Assembly (NCBI GenBank): GCA_023379355.1
Contig: JAMCUD010000016.1
Location: forward strand, 1-64,000
From: Thermoplasmatota archaeon
Lineage (GTDB): Archaea > Thermoplasmatota > Thermoplasmata > Thermoplasmatales > Thermoplasmataceae
Direction of reading: 5' to 3'
Length of the DNA stretch: 64,000 nt
The notes under the pieces were generated by a model that was not told the origin of the DNA, did no database searches, and saw only the letters and a program-made list of their open reading frames with translations. Of the stretch, positions 7,401 through 17,086 are shown piece by piece (position 1 is the stretch's first letter; each line of letters starts with the position of its first letter). Both the position numbers and the translations under genes were made by a program.

Positions 7401-8171
7401 TGATATATATTCCGGGTGAATCTTTTCTCTATTTTTATATATTTATATGAACATATTATATTTATGACAATACATGATTGATTAATTTTAGTGATAATAT
7501 CGCTCAAACAGCATTATTTTCTTCAGATGATTTATATGTGGATGTCATCTAAATTTTATTTTGTTAATATAGGGGTCTGAATTATTGGTATTTAAGAGTT
7601 ATGAACCATGGATTTGTTCATTCTTTATGATTGTGAATTTTATGCTTAACCAAGTTCAAGAACCTATGTCCAGACGAAGTGGGAATAATCAGAAAAAAGT
7701 CCCTTATTACTCCAGCTAGAATACGCCCATCTCTCTTCATCATGGGTTTTCCCTGTGGTTCCAAGCAATGATTTCGTATCTTGATGTATCTATTTCAAAG
7801 AATGTCCAAGGCACGTCAACCATTTAATTCCAATTGTGTGAGTTCCTGCAGAACAGCGTCTGTTCGTTGCTATACAGTAATAATTCTAAGATGATTTCAG
7901 CGGGTTAGGATATCTTTTTTCTGGAAATAGGAGTTTCATAAATTTCAATTTTATCAGAAAATCATAATAGGTGGGTAAAGATTCTTCAGTGATTTCTGCC
8001 TTTAACTGCTTATCGCATATCATAGGGAATTAGATCAATCTACTGAAGGAATTTGAAGATATATTTCCACATGTTGAATCCAGCATTCTACCATTGATGT
8101 TTATACTATAAGACCATAGCATTCCCTGCCGCATCATACATTAAAATTATGCATATGGTCATCATAACAAA
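7401..8171. other. 771-base AT-rich intergenic region, no intact gene
   Basis: No convincing coding sequence on either strand. The left part (7420-7480) is very AT-rich and holds the promoter of the regulator. A short reverse-strand frame at about 7823-7743 reads VDVPWTFFEIDTSRYEIIAW before two stops; it has the look of a transposase fragment but is too short to assign. No tRNA, rRNA or repeat array is visible. The right end carries the rpe promoter region. Confidence 0.5.
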
Positions 8172-8825
8172 ATGATGTTAGTATCCCCATCCATAATATC
8201 GTCAAAACTTGAAGTACTTGGAACTCAGATCAAGGAGTGCGATAAAGCCGGTGCATATTCTTATCACCTTGATGTAATGGACGGGCATTTCGTCCCAAAC
8301 CTGACCATGGGTCCGGATCTCGTATCTGCCGTAAGGAGATGCACAGAAGAGAGGCTTGAAGCACACCTCATGATCGAACGTCCGGACAAATATGCTGAGA
8401 AATTTATAAAGTCTGGTTCTGATCTGTTATTCATTCATTCGGAGGTTCTTGTAGACATCAGGAGTACAATTAAAACTATCCGGGATAACGGGGCTCTGTT
8501 TGGAATTGCTCTCAACCCTGAAACCCCGGTTGATAGAGTTCTTAAATGGATAGAGGAATCCGATACTGTTCTTATCATGTCGGTGCATCCAGGTTTCTCT
8601 GGTCAGTCTTTCATAAGAGACACACTTCCCAAGATCAGGGAAGTCAGGAAGTTTATTGATAATAACAATCTTCAGACAAAAATAGAGGTGGATGGAGGTA
8701 TAAACGCTGAGACCGGAAAATTGTCTGCAGAAGCTGGAGCAGATGTACTTGTTTCAGCATCCTATATTTTCAGCGGGAATATTGGAGAGAGAATAGGGGC
8801 TCTCTCCTCAATCATGAGACCCTGA
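8172..8825 (+). CDS. rpe: Ribulose-phosphate 3-epimerase
   Basis: 217 residues, the normal length for this TIM-barrel enzyme, which interconverts ribulose 5-phosphate and xylulose 5-phosphate in pentose metabolism. Seen motifs: SPSIISSKL at the N-terminus, the metal-binding HLDVMDGHFVPN (His32, Asp34), His65 in EAHLMIERP, MSVHPGFSGQSF, and the phosphate-binding EVDGGIN near 170 with Asp as the second catalytic acid. ATGATG gives two start choices, differing by one residue. The last 14 bases overlap the convergent dehydrogenase gene. Confidence 0.95.
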   Translation: MMLVSPSIISSKLEVLGTQIKECDKAGAYSYHLDVMDGHFVPNLTMGPDLVSAVRRCTEERLEAHLMIERPDKYAEKFIKSGSDLLFIHSEVLVDIRSTIKTIRDNGALFGIALNPETPVDRVLKWIEESDTVLIMSVHPGFSGQSFIRDTLPKIREVRKFIDNNNLQTKIEVDGGINAETGKLSAEAGADVLVSASYIFSGNIGERIGALSSIMRP

Positions 8826-9792
8826 TAAGGATCCTTCCGTCTCTTGCCTTCTCATACTCGATCAGGGCTTCCTGAAAGTGATCCAGGTCGAATGTCCTGT
8901 GAACTTTTACCCTGAATGATTGGTTGGCAGCAAGCTTCAGAATCTCCTGAAATTCGTCTCTTGTTCCCCCGGTGGAACCAACTATCTTCTGTTCTTCGGT
9001 ATATATTTTCCCAATGTCAAGGCTGGATTCCCTGCCGGTGAGGACCCCGAAGGTAACTATTCGCCCTCCCCTGTCAAGGTGCCTCAGAGATTCACTCCAG
9101 AACTGGGCACCGATGGAGTTTATCACCACATCAGCCCTGTATTTTTCATCGATTTCCCCTGACCTGAATATGGTTGTGGCACCGTAATCCTTCATCCAGT
9201 CTTTCCTTGAAACCACTGAAACATTCATCCCAAGGGATCTACCTATCTGCGATGCAAATATACCGGTATTGCCTGAACCTCCAAAGATTAAGAGATTCTC
9301 TCCCTTTGCAGCCTCTGATCTTCGTAGCGCATGCAGGGCTGTCAATCCTCCAATTGGAAGGGACACCGCAAGTTCGTCAGATATTCCGTCAGGGATAGGA
9401 AAAAGATTCTTCTCATCTACCAATGCCTCCTGGGCATAATACCCCTGGTCCAGGACACCGTGAATACCACCGTTGACACACATCTCCTCCCTTCCGCTCC
9501 TGCAGAATTTACAGGTTCCGTCGTACTTCCTGTTATAAATTACTACCCTATCCCCTTTCCGAATTGTTTTGCCGTCAGTCAATGCTGTACCAATGGCCTC
9601 CGACCCCGGAATATGCGGTATCGGGCTAAGATTGTAAAGAATCTTGCCATTTATCAGGTTGTAATCAAGCGGATTCATTCCAGCCAGCTTAATACTGACT
9701 CTAATCATTCCCCCAGTACCTTCTGGTACCTTTACTTCAGTGAGCTTCGCATTTTTGTTTCCAAACTCGGGGCCAACAACTATAGCCTTCAT
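8812..9792 (-). CDS. Medium-chain dehydrogenase/reductase (alcohol dehydrogenase or quinone reductase-like)
   Basis: 326 residues with a GroES-like N-terminal domain and a Rossmann domain (FGGSGNTGIFASQIG, about 169-183). The structural zinc lobe is only partly kept: Cys-x2-Cys-x7-Cys around 93-104, three cysteines instead of four. The catalytic-zinc cysteine expected near residue 38 is replaced in GMNPLDYNLING, a pattern typical of zinc-free quinone oxidoreductases, while the lobe is typical of alcohol dehydrogenases. The substrate cannot be told. It is convergent with rpe, overlapping it by 14 bases. Confidence 0.75.
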   Translation of the reverse strand: MKAIVVGPEFGNKNAKLTEVKVPEGTGGMIRVSIKLAGMNPLDYNLINGKILYNLSPIPHIPGSEAIGTALTDGKTIRKGDRVVIYNRKYDGTCKFCRSGREEMCVNGGIHGVLDQGYYAQEALVDEKNLFPIPDGISDELAVSLPIGGLTALHALRRSEAAKGENLLIFGGSGNTGIFASQIGRSLGMNVSVVSRKDWMKDYGATTIFRSGEIDEKYRADVVINSIGAQFWSESLRHLDRGGRIVTFGVLTGRESSLDIGKIYTEEQKIVGSTGGTRDEFQEILKLAANQSFRVKVHRTFDLDHFQEALIEYEKARDGRILIRVS

Positions 9793-9892
9793 TAAAGAAG
9801 AATAATAATCTCCGGTTAAAAACAGTTGTTGTGGTCAGGGGGTTGAGTGATGGGGGAAATAGTTATATTGGGAGTGATAATGATTGTAAGCC

Positions 9893-10738
9893 TTGGACAG
9901 CCAAACTGCCCTCAAGAAATTCAGAACACTGATGATAAATGAAAGAAAGAGCCCTAACACTGTCAAGGAATATTCCTTTATGGCAGGGATTCTACTAAAG
10001 TTTCTATCAAAACCTCCTGAGTCTATAGGTACCGAGGACATAGAGCGGTTCAAAACCCATTTGGTAGTAGACAGGAAATACTCAAAGTCCTCCCAGTATC
10101 TGGCAATCAAGGCGTTGAAACACTTTTTTTCCTCTCTCTCAATACCTCCCCCCAGAAACCTGACCGTACCGAAAAGATCGCTCAAAATGCCAAATTATCT
10201 CAGTGATGCTGAGACAAAGAGGTTTATTGCGGCATCATCCGGGGACCCTGTTGACAGGGTAATTGTTCTTCTGCTGGTATATACCGGAATGCGTGTAAGC
10301 GAACTCTGCAACCTTAGAACAGAGAATGTTGATCTGGACTCCTCCATAATAAGGATAAGGTCTGGAAAGGGAGATAAGGATAGAATTGTTCTGATTCCGG
10401 AATACGTCAGCACAGAGCTGAAGCCATACTATATGGAGAGGATCATAAAATCTGATCAGAGTGTTCATTTCCTGATCAGCAGGAGGGGAACCAGGTTTGA
10501 TAGTTCCACTGTGGAACGGCGAATAAGGAAGATTGCCAGTAAGGCAGGAATCATGAGAAAGATCACCCCGCATGTATTGAGGCATACATTTGCCACCAGC
10601 ATTCTCAGAAACGGAGGGGATATAAGATTCATACAGCAACTGCTAGGACATGCCAGTGTTGCAACAACCCAGATTTACACACACATAGATGACGAATCCC
10701 TCAGGGTTCTGTATGAGAAATTCCAGCCCAGGTACTAA
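9893..10738 (+). CDS. xerA: Tyrosine recombinase XerA
   Basis: 281 residues from a TTG start, the size of stand-alone archaeal XerA, which resolves chromosome dimers at a dif site. An N-terminal SAM-like core-binding domain (about 1-90) precedes the catalytic domain. The catalytic set is complete: Arg134 (TGMRVSE), Lys159 (GKGDKDR), His227 and Arg230 (HVLRHTFA), His253 (LLGHAS) and Tyr262 (YTHI). TATATT near 9863 lies about 28 bases before the TTG. No other mobile-element genes flank it, so a housekeeping recombinase is more likely than an integrase. It converges with the prenyl synthase and overlaps it by 4 bases. Confidence 0.9.
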   Translation: MDSQTALKKFRTLMINERKSPNTVKEYSFMAGILLKFLSKPPESIGTEDIERFKTHLVVDRKYSKSSQYLAIKALKHFFSSLSIPPPRNLTVPKRSLKMPNYLSDAETKRFIAASSGDPVDRVIVLLLVYTGMRVSELCNLRTENVDLDSSIIRIRSGKGDKDRIVLIPEYVSTELKPYYMERIIKSDQSVHFLISRRGTRFDSSTVERRIRKIASKAGIMRKITPHVLRHTFATSILRNGGDIRFIQQLLGHASVATTQIYTHIDDESLRVLYEKFQPRY

Positions 10739-11799
10739 TTTTTTCTTTCAACTAGATAATCTGCAAACCACGAAAGAAAGCTCTTTATCCTCTGATCTCC
10801 CTGAACTTCACCAAGATAATCCTTGCATCTGCCGATCATCCTGGTAATCATCCTGCGGCTGTAATCATAGGAACCGCTATCCATAACTATTTTCCTGATC
10901 TTCTGGAATTCACTGTCAGAAACATTCCCTGACCTGATTGACCTCTTCAGGAATTCCTGGTCTGAAGAACTGGAATTCTCTATTGCCTTCAGTATAAGAA
11001 GGGTCTTCTTTCCCTCGTTGACATCACTTTTTATGGATTTTCCAGTCTCCTGCTCGTCACCAAAAAGTCCAAGGATATCGTCGTGAAGCTGGAATGCTGT
11101 TCCGAGGAGGTTTCCATAATAACTCAGCGGTTTGAGATCAGGATGGTGCGGAGAAAGCATAGCACCCATCAGAAGCGGGCCTTCGATTGTATACTTTGCA
11201 GTTTTCAGGATATGCAGCCTGAGTAAGTCCCTCTGCGCAAAACCCTCGTTGTAGGAAGAATCGATATCAATCAACTGTCCATAGCCTGTTGTCTCGATTA
11301 TCCTGGAAAGTTCCATGTTTGCCCTGATGAGGAGTTTCGGTTCCATGCCTGATCCAAGAAGAGCCTGATGTGCGAATGAATCCGCAAGATCCCCGGCAAC
11401 AATCGCAAGGTTCTGGGAAATCCTCGATGCATCCGGCGTAAGTTTTTCAATATGTTTTCTAAGTGAGGCATGCAGGGATGGATTGCCTCTTCGGGTTTCG
11501 CTCTGATCCATTATATCATCATGGATAAGGAGGTAGCTCTGTGTCAATTCAATTGATATGGCAGCCCTAGTGACCCTTTCATCAGGGGGAGAGAACAGAT
11601 CATGGCCCATTATAACCAGCATTGGCCTCACTCTTTTCCCTCCCATCAGGGTGAAATCCCTTATCCTGTCTCTAACCTCCATGCATACAGAGTCTATCCT
11701 GACACGGGACTGTTCCTTGAAGAAGTCATGAAGGTCTTTGTCTATTCGGTCTCGGAGGGTTTTCATCAGCGATTCTGGAGGGAGAGAATACACTTCCAT
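10735..11799 (-). CDS. Polyprenyl diphosphate synthase (GGPP synthase type)
   Basis: About 354 residues from ATG 11799. Both aspartate-rich motifs are present: the first DDIMD at residues 94-98 (LIHDDIMDQSETRRG) and the second DDILGLFGDE. Also the N-terminal GGKRVRPML diphosphate-binding stretch. It elongates isoprenoid diphosphates, most likely to geranylgeranyl-PP for archaeal ether lipids. The frame is open to 11919, but that would run into the divergent RNase HII gene; a TTAAATTTTAT box 29 bases upstream of ATG 11799 fits a leaderless start there. ATG 11814 is a second choice. Chain length (C20 versus longer) cannot be told by eye. Confidence 0.88.
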   Translation of the reverse strand: MEVYSLPPESLMKTLRDRIDKDLHDFFKEQSRVRIDSVCMEVRDRIRDFTLMGGKRVRPMLVIMGHDLFSPPDERVTRAAISIELTQSYLLIHDDIMDQSETRRGNPSLHASLRKHIEKLTPDASRISQNLAIVAGDLADSFAHQALLGSGMEPKLLIRANMELSRIIETTGYGQLIDIDSSYNEGFAQRDLLRLHILKTAKYTIEGPLLMGAMLSPHHPDLKPLSYYGNLLGTAFQLHDDILGLFGDEQETGKSIKSDVNEGKKTLLILKAIENSSSSDQEFLKRSIRSGNVSDSEFQKIRKIVMDSGSYDYSRRMITRMIGRCKDYLGEVQGDQRIKSFLSWFADYLVERKN

Positions 11800-11849
11800 T
11801 ATTGAGGGGAGCATCAGATAAAATTTAACTCTTTTCAAATTTACCCTTC

Positions 11850-12500
11850 GTGAATGGAATTTCAGACCAGTACACATGTGGAATGGATGAAGCAGGACGA
11901 GGTCCGGTACTGGGACCAATGGTTATAGCAATAGTATGCGGGGCTCGGGATAAACTGGCGGGAACTGGAGCAAGGGACTCAAAGATGCTTCCCCCGGCGT
12001 CCAGGGAGAGAATAGCCGGGAAAATAATGAAAGCGGCTCAGCACTTTGATAAGATAATCATAGAGCCCAATGAAATCGACCGGCAGATGGAGCTGACAAC
12101 CCTTAATGAAATTGAGTACACATTTTACATGAAACTGCTGTCCAATTCTCCAGGTCACTGCAGGGTGTACGTTGATGCCTTCGATGTCAGGGAAGATCGG
12201 TTGCAGGCAAGAATGCGCCTGGATTCAGGCAGGGAAGTCATATGCAGGCATGGAGCGGACAAAATATTTCCGGAGGTTTCAGCAGCATCAATTATAGCAA
12301 AGGTTGCGAGGGACAGTGAGATTGAAAAACTTCATGAAAAATATGGTGATTTCGGTTCCGGTTATCCCAGTGATCCAAGGACAGTGAAGTTCCTTGAAGA
12401 CGCCATAAGGGATGGAATCGACATAGGAGGAATTGTAAGGAAAAAATGGAAGACATACATAAACCTCCTGAATAGCTCAAGCACTGAGAGGTTGTTCTGA
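11850..12500 (+). CDS. rnhB: Ribonuclease HII
   Basis: 216 residues from a GTG start. It removes RNA primers and ribonucleotides from DNA. The four acidic active-site motifs are seen: GMDEAGRGP (Asp13, Glu14), RDSK near 43, YVDAFD near 107, and the conserved ASIIAKVARD. The in-frame ATG nearest the start already lies inside the active-site strand, so GTG 11850 is the only sensible start. The upstream region is shared with the divergent prenyl synthase promoter. Confidence 0.95.
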   Translation: MNGISDQYTCGMDEAGRGPVLGPMVIAIVCGARDKLAGTGARDSKMLPPASRERIAGKIMKAAQHFDKIIIEPNEIDRQMELTTLNEIEYTFYMKLLSNSPGHCRVYVDAFDVREDRLQARMRLDSGREVICRHGADKIFPEVSAASIIAKVARDSEIEKLHEKYGDFGSGYPSDPRTVKFLEDAIRDGIDIGGIVRKKWKTYINLLNSSSTERLF

Positions 12501-12563
12501 TTTTGTTCGTTGAATCGTCCTAAGCTAGGTGACATTAATATATCCCACAGTCCTCAGTGACTT

Positions 12564-13259
12564 ATGTCAGATCTGTTCAAACCCACTGGGGATTCAGAAA
12601 AAGCTGATGATTACAACGAAAGGGGAATCTCATATTTCAACCTCAAAAAATATCCTGAGGCAATAAAGGAGTTCACCAAGGCTATCAAGCTAATATCCAA
12701 CGAGCCGGATTTCTATTTCAACAGAGGGCTCACATACTATTCGATGAAAATGCTTGAGCAGGCAATAAAGGACTATTCAAAGTCAATAGAGCTCTACCCG
12801 GATCATGCTGATTATTACAATGCACTGGGGTCCGCCCAGGATGATATAGGTGAACTGGAGGCAGCATACAAAACCTATTCCAGTGCGATCAGATTGGAGA
12901 ACGATATACCTGATTATTACTACAACAGGGGCAATGTTCTCTGGAAAATGGGAAAGAAGGAAGACGCTCTCTCTGATTTTGACAGGGCAGTGCAGTTGAA
13001 CTCCACAGACCAGATCTTCATCTACAGAAGGCATGAGCTTCTCACCAGCATGGGAAGGTATGAGGACGCCATCAGGGACCTTGACAGGACCACCGAACTG
13101 TCACCGTCAAATTATCAGCTTTATCTTGCAAAGGCTGAAATATATGAGAAAATGAAGGATTTCAAAAAGGCGCTGAACGCACTGGAAGAGGCTGAAAAAT
13201 ATATTCCGGACCCTACCATGATAAGTGAACGGAAGGAACAAATCCAGTCAAAACTGTGA
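12564..13259 (+). CDS. Tetratricopeptide-repeat protein
   Basis: 231 residues made almost wholly of about six TPR units; for example YNERGISYFNLKKYPEAIKE and YYNRGNVLWKMGKKEDALSD each show the W/G/Y-A-P spacing. TPR superhelices bind partner proteins. No signal peptide or membrane span, so cytoplasmic. TTAATATAT at about 12535-12543 lies some 25 bases before the ATG. It ends one base before the most likely start of the XPD helicase gene and may be cotranscribed with it. The partner is unknown. Confidence 0.85.
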   Translation: MSDLFKPTGDSEKADDYNERGISYFNLKKYPEAIKEFTKAIKLISNEPDFYFNRGLTYYSMKMLEQAIKDYSKSIELYPDHADYYNALGSAQDDIGELEAAYKTYSSAIRLENDIPDYYYNRGNVLWKMGKKEDALSDFDRAVQLNSTDQIFIYRRHELLTSMGRYEDAIRDLDRTTELSPSNYQLYLAKAEIYEKMKDFKKALNALEEAEKYIPDPTMISERKEQIQSKL

Positions 13260-13260
13260 A

Positions 13261-15144
13261 GTGAGAAGGGGTTTGTCAGGATCTTTTTCTCTGAGGGATT
13301 ATCAGTTAAGAATTTCTAATTTTATAGCTACTTCCCTTGAAAAGGGGAAGTCTGTTGCAGTAGAGGCTCCCACAGGTACTGGTAAGACAATCATTGGACT
13401 GTATTCTGCCATAAGTTTCGCTAAGGAAAAGGGGCTGAAGATCGTATACCTCACCAGGACAAACTCACAGCAGGATCAGGTTATAAATGAACTCAGGGCC
13501 ATGAAGGGTGAGTTCAACATAAAAGCGCTTGCCTTCCAGGGGAGGCACAATCTGTGTCCTCTCTACAGTGAGGTTGAGGAGAAGGATGATTTTTCCTCTG
13601 ATGCACTCTCACGATTCTGCAACAGCAGGAAAAAGAAGGTAATGGAGGGGAACCAGGGTGCATGCCGATACTTCAACTGGAAAGTGAGGGCAAAGGAGAC
13701 TGAGTCCTACATATTTAGCAATCTGCCAAAGGTAGAGGAATTCTCTTCATATGCAGTGGAGCATGAATTCTGTCCATATGAGTCTCTGAAACATGCCGGT
13801 TCGGAGGCAGATCTTGTGGTGATGCCCTATGCTTATTTCCTGAAAAGGGAAATAGCAGACAGGTTTCTTTCCAGATGGGGGGTATCAAGGGAGAACCTTA
13901 TGCTGATACTTGATGAGGCCCATAATCTTCCGGATATTTCAAGGGACACATCATCGTACTCACTTAGCATAAACCAGATAAACATGGCAGAGAAGGAGGC
14001 GAAGAATGCTGGCGATCCATTTCTTGTTGAGAAGATGAGAAGCACTGATTTCTGCGAGGCATTGAGAAATGGAATACTTGACATGATAACTGACCTCCTG
14101 AAGGAGAGGGAGGAGGCAAGGATCAGGTATGATGACCTAACAGGTTACATTGCAGCCGGTTCAAGGATTTCAAGGGACAATTTCCAGAAAATGGTCTCTG
14201 CGATGTATGACCTGGGGGAGACCATATGTGACATCAGGGAAAAGGAGGGGCGTGTCCCCAGATCCATGGTACTCAACCTAGCTGCACGCCTGATGATATG
14301 GGCTGACAATTCAGAGGACAGATTCGTTCAGATACTTTCAAGGGAACAGGAGGGGAACGTTGAGTCGTTCTGTCTTGAACCACAGGAAATTCTTGAACCT
14401 CTCAGGGAGTCTTACAGCATTCACATGTCAGGGACCCTTGAACCCTTTGAGGTATACAGGAACGTAACAGGATTCAGGGACATGCCACTGATGAAACAGG
14501 AATCCATCTTTCCCGAGAGGAACAGGCTCTTTCTTTACGATGACTCCATAACCACAAAATTTGATGAAATGGATGAATCTGCCATAAATAGGATAAGCAA
14601 GAGGATTTCCGAGATCGTCTCTTCAGTACGGAGGAAATCTGTGGTTTTTTTCACATCCTATCGCCTGATGGAGACTGTAATGGACAGAGAAATGGATATT
14701 GATCCCCTTATAGAGCAGAGGGGAATGAAACAGGAGGAACTGATGAGACTGATCTCCAGGTTTCGTCGATCCAGTAAACCACTTTTTGCAGTAATGGGAG
14801 GGAGAATATCAGAGGGGATCAATTTTCCTGGGAATCAACTTCAGCTTGTAATTGTTGTCGGCATACCCTATCCGAGACCGGATGCAAAGCAGAAAGCACT
14901 ACAGGCATATTATGAGCACAGGTTTCATAATGGGTGGGAATACTCTGTTACCTTTCCTGTGGTTGTGAAACTGAGGCAGGCAATGGGAAGACTCATAAGA
15001 AGCACAGATGATACTGGGGTCGCTGTAATACTTGACAAAAGAGCAACTTATTTTCAGAAGTATATCCCAGAAATGAGATTATCCAGGGATCCTGGTGAAG
15101 ATGCCCTTAATTTTTTCAATGAGATCGAAGGAAACCCGAAATAA
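13261..15144 (+). CDS. xpd: XPD/Rad3-family DNA repair helicase with Fe-S cluster
   Basis: About 627 residues from GTG 13261; GTG 13225 would overlap the TPR gene by 35 bases, and TTG 13273 is also possible. It is a 5'-3' DNA helicase of nucleotide excision repair. Motifs: Walker A EAPTGTGKT, DEAH box LDEAHNLPD, SGTL-type motif, and QAMGRLIRS (motif VI). Four cysteines in the Fe-S domain: RHNLC, RFC, GAC and EFCPYE. The sequence strongly resembles Thermoplasma acidophilum XPD as I remember it, including the RKKKVMxGN and WGVSRENL segments. The acetyltransferase two genes downstream also recalls the Thermoplasma order. Confidence 0.93.
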   Translation: MRRGLSGSFSLRDYQLRISNFIATSLEKGKSVAVEAPTGTGKTIIGLYSAISFAKEKGLKIVYLTRTNSQQDQVINELRAMKGEFNIKALAFQGRHNLCPLYSEVEEKDDFSSDALSRFCNSRKKKVMEGNQGACRYFNWKVRAKETESYIFSNLPKVEEFSSYAVEHEFCPYESLKHAGSEADLVVMPYAYFLKREIADRFLSRWGVSRENLMLILDEAHNLPDISRDTSSYSLSINQINMAEKEAKNAGDPFLVEKMRSTDFCEALRNGILDMITDLLKEREEARIRYDDLTGYIAAGSRISRDNFQKMVSAMYDLGETICDIREKEGRVPRSMVLNLAARLMIWADNSEDRFVQILSREQEGNVESFCLEPQEILEPLRESYSIHMSGTLEPFEVYRNVTGFRDMPLMKQESIFPERNRLFLYDDSITTKFDEMDESAINRISKRISEIVSSVRRKSVVFFTSYRLMETVMDREMDIDPLIEQRGMKQEELMRLISRFRRSSKPLFAVMGGRISEGINFPGNQLQLVIVVGIPYPRPDAKQKALQAYYEHRFHNGWEYSVTFPVVVKLRQAMGRLIRSTDDTGVAVILDKRATYFQKYIPEMRLSRDPGEDALNFFNEIEGNPK

Positions 15145-15197
15145 CACCATATAGGCACAAACTTATCTATGGTGATTAAATGTCCAGATGGATTTAA

Positions 15198-17003
15198 TTG
15201 GGCCAAAGTCATATCCGAGAGAGTTTTGCATCCCTGGGAAGAACCCTCTTGAATCGTGAAGAGGTTTCAAAGTGGGTTATAGTTGGAACCCTTATTGGAA
15301 TTATAGCGGGTCTTGGTGCAATAGCACTCTACTTCTCAATCAGACTGGTGACTGAGTATGTTCTGACAGGAATTACTGGATTTGTGCCTCCATCGAGTGG
15401 AGCCTCCGGTGGAACCGCCAGCTACACTCTTGGGCACTATGACGCATTTCTGATACCTGTATCAACAGTGATAGGGGGTCTTGTCTCTGGATTTCTCGTG
15501 TACCATTTTGCCCCTGAGGCTGAGGGCCATGGAACAGACGCAGCAATAGATGCCTTCCACAACAAGAATGGAAACATAAGAAGACGTATCCCGCTGATCA
15601 AACTTGTTGCCTCAGCCTTCACCATAGGATCAGGTGGAAGTGCAGGAAGGGAAGGGCCAACTGCTCAGATTGCAGCAGGATTCGGGTCTTTTGTGGCTGA
15701 CACACTGCACTTATCAGCACATGACAGAAGAATAGCAATGGCAGCTGGAATCGGTGCCGGTATTGGCAGCATTTTCATGGCCCCTCTTGGTGGTGCGCTG
15801 CTTAGCACCGAAATTCTATACAGGCAGGATTTCGAGGTAGAAGCCCTGATACCTTCGGTCATTGCGTCGATAATTGGCTATTCAATCTTCGGTTCAATAT
15901 TCGGATACCATTTTCTCTTTACAATACCATCATCCTCTTTTATCGGTTTCATTCATCCGGTTTCCCTCATACTCTATCTTCTAGTTGGAATACTGGCTGG
16001 ACTGGCGGGGGTTCTCTATGTTAAGGTGTTTTATGGAGTACAGGCTTTATTTGGAAAACTAGGGCGTTTTCCAAAAATGCTGAGGCCGGCCCTTGGTGCA
16101 CTGATAGTAGGAATAATTGCCATCTGGGTTCCTCAGATTCTTGGGCTCGGGTATGGATGGATACAGCAGATTTTCTTTCAGAATCTCTCACTTCTTCCTC
16201 TTTATCTTCTCATACTGGTATTCTTCCTGAAGATAGTGGCCACTTCACTGAGCATTGGTTCTGGAGGTTCCGGGGGAGTCTTTGCTCCTGGACTAACCAT
16301 AGGTGCATTCCTTGGAGCATCAATCTGGCTCGTATTCCATCAGTACTTCCCTTTCCTGAATATAGCGGAGGTGACGATAGTATCCATGATTGCGTTCTTC
16401 GGAGGCATATCAAAGGCGCCGATTTCTGTCCTGATTATGGGAACAGAAATGACCGGGGGCTTCGGGCTGTTCCTTCCACTGATGCTGGCAACCATAACCT
16501 CATATTTCATCTCGGGGAAAAAATATTCAATATACAGGGCCCAGGTTCTTAACAGGGCCACCTCCCCTGCCCATATTCAGGAATATGAAAAGCCAATCAT
16601 GGGTAACATAAAGGTTGGGGATGCAATGAAGACTGAATTTCCATTCGCGACACCTGACATGAATCTCTCTGAGGCTTACTCCCTCATAACCTCAACACCC
16701 ACGAAGATAATACTGGTTCTGGATAATGGAAAACTGGAGGGGATGATCTCCATGGAGGAGATAATGAGCCAGGATGAGCCAGGATCTCAACTGGTCAGGG
16801 ATCACATGATCAGGAACGTGAAGACTATTGATGTGGGCGAGAGCCTCATTGACGCAATGAACGTTCTTACAAGCTCCACTGAGGGTAAAATTGCTGTAAC
16901 AGATAAGAGGAAGGGTGGGATGGTGGTTGGATCACTGAGCTTCACAGACATTGCTGCCTCATATAACAGGGAGTTGAGAAGGTTCAGGGCAAATCCAAGA
17001 TGA
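15198..17003 (+). CDS. ClC-family chloride channel/transporter with CBS pair
   Basis: 601 residues from TTG 15198; the upstream ATG (15180) in this frame meets a stop after five codons. The first 440 residues are a ClC membrane domain: GHGTDAAIDAF, GSGGSAGREGP (with the gating Glu), and GSGGSGGVFAPGL are the anion-pathway motifs. The C-terminal 150 residues form two CBS domains (GNIKVGDAMKT... and VRDHMIRNVKT...), which usually bind adenine nucleotides and regulate transport. In an acidophile it could serve anion or proton balance. GATTAAAT about 24 bases before the TTG supports a leaderless transcript. Confidence 0.92.
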   Translation: MGQSHIRESFASLGRTLLNREEVSKWVIVGTLIGIIAGLGAIALYFSIRLVTEYVLTGITGFVPPSSGASGGTASYTLGHYDAFLIPVSTVIGGLVSGFLVYHFAPEAEGHGTDAAIDAFHNKNGNIRRRIPLIKLVASAFTIGSGGSAGREGPTAQIAAGFGSFVADTLHLSAHDRRIAMAAGIGAGIGSIFMAPLGGALLSTEILYRQDFEVEALIPSVIASIIGYSIFGSIFGYHFLFTIPSSSFIGFIHPVSLILYLLVGILAGLAGVLYVKVFYGVQALFGKLGRFPKMLRPALGALIVGIIAIWVPQILGLGYGWIQQIFFQNLSLLPLYLLILVFFLKIVATSLSIGSGGSGGVFAPGLTIGAFLGASIWLVFHQYFPFLNIAEVTIVSMIAFFGGISKAPISVLIMGTEMTGGFGLFLPLMLATITSYFISGKKYSIYRAQVLNRATSPAHIQEYEKPIMGNIKVGDAMKTEFPFATPDMNLSEAYSLITSTPTKIILVLDNGKLEGMISMEEIMSQDEPGSQLVRDHMIRNVKTIDVGESLIDAMNVLTSSTEGKIAVTDKRKGGMVVGSLSFTDIAASYNRELRRFRANPR

Positions 17004-17086
17004 TCCTATCAGGGAAGCGAAATTTCGCTATATGTATGTAGAAAAGTACTAATTACAATTTTTAATCTAACAGGTACTGGTGTAAC

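Noticed and set aside
9893..10738. XerA as integrase of a prophage or plasmid
   Set aside because: Neighbours are all housekeeping genes, no attachment repeats were seen, and its length and motifs fit the chromosomal dimer-resolution enzyme.
11800..11919. N-terminal extension of the prenyl synthase
   Set aside because: It would overlap the divergent RNase HII gene and include its own TATA box; the residues are unlike the family.
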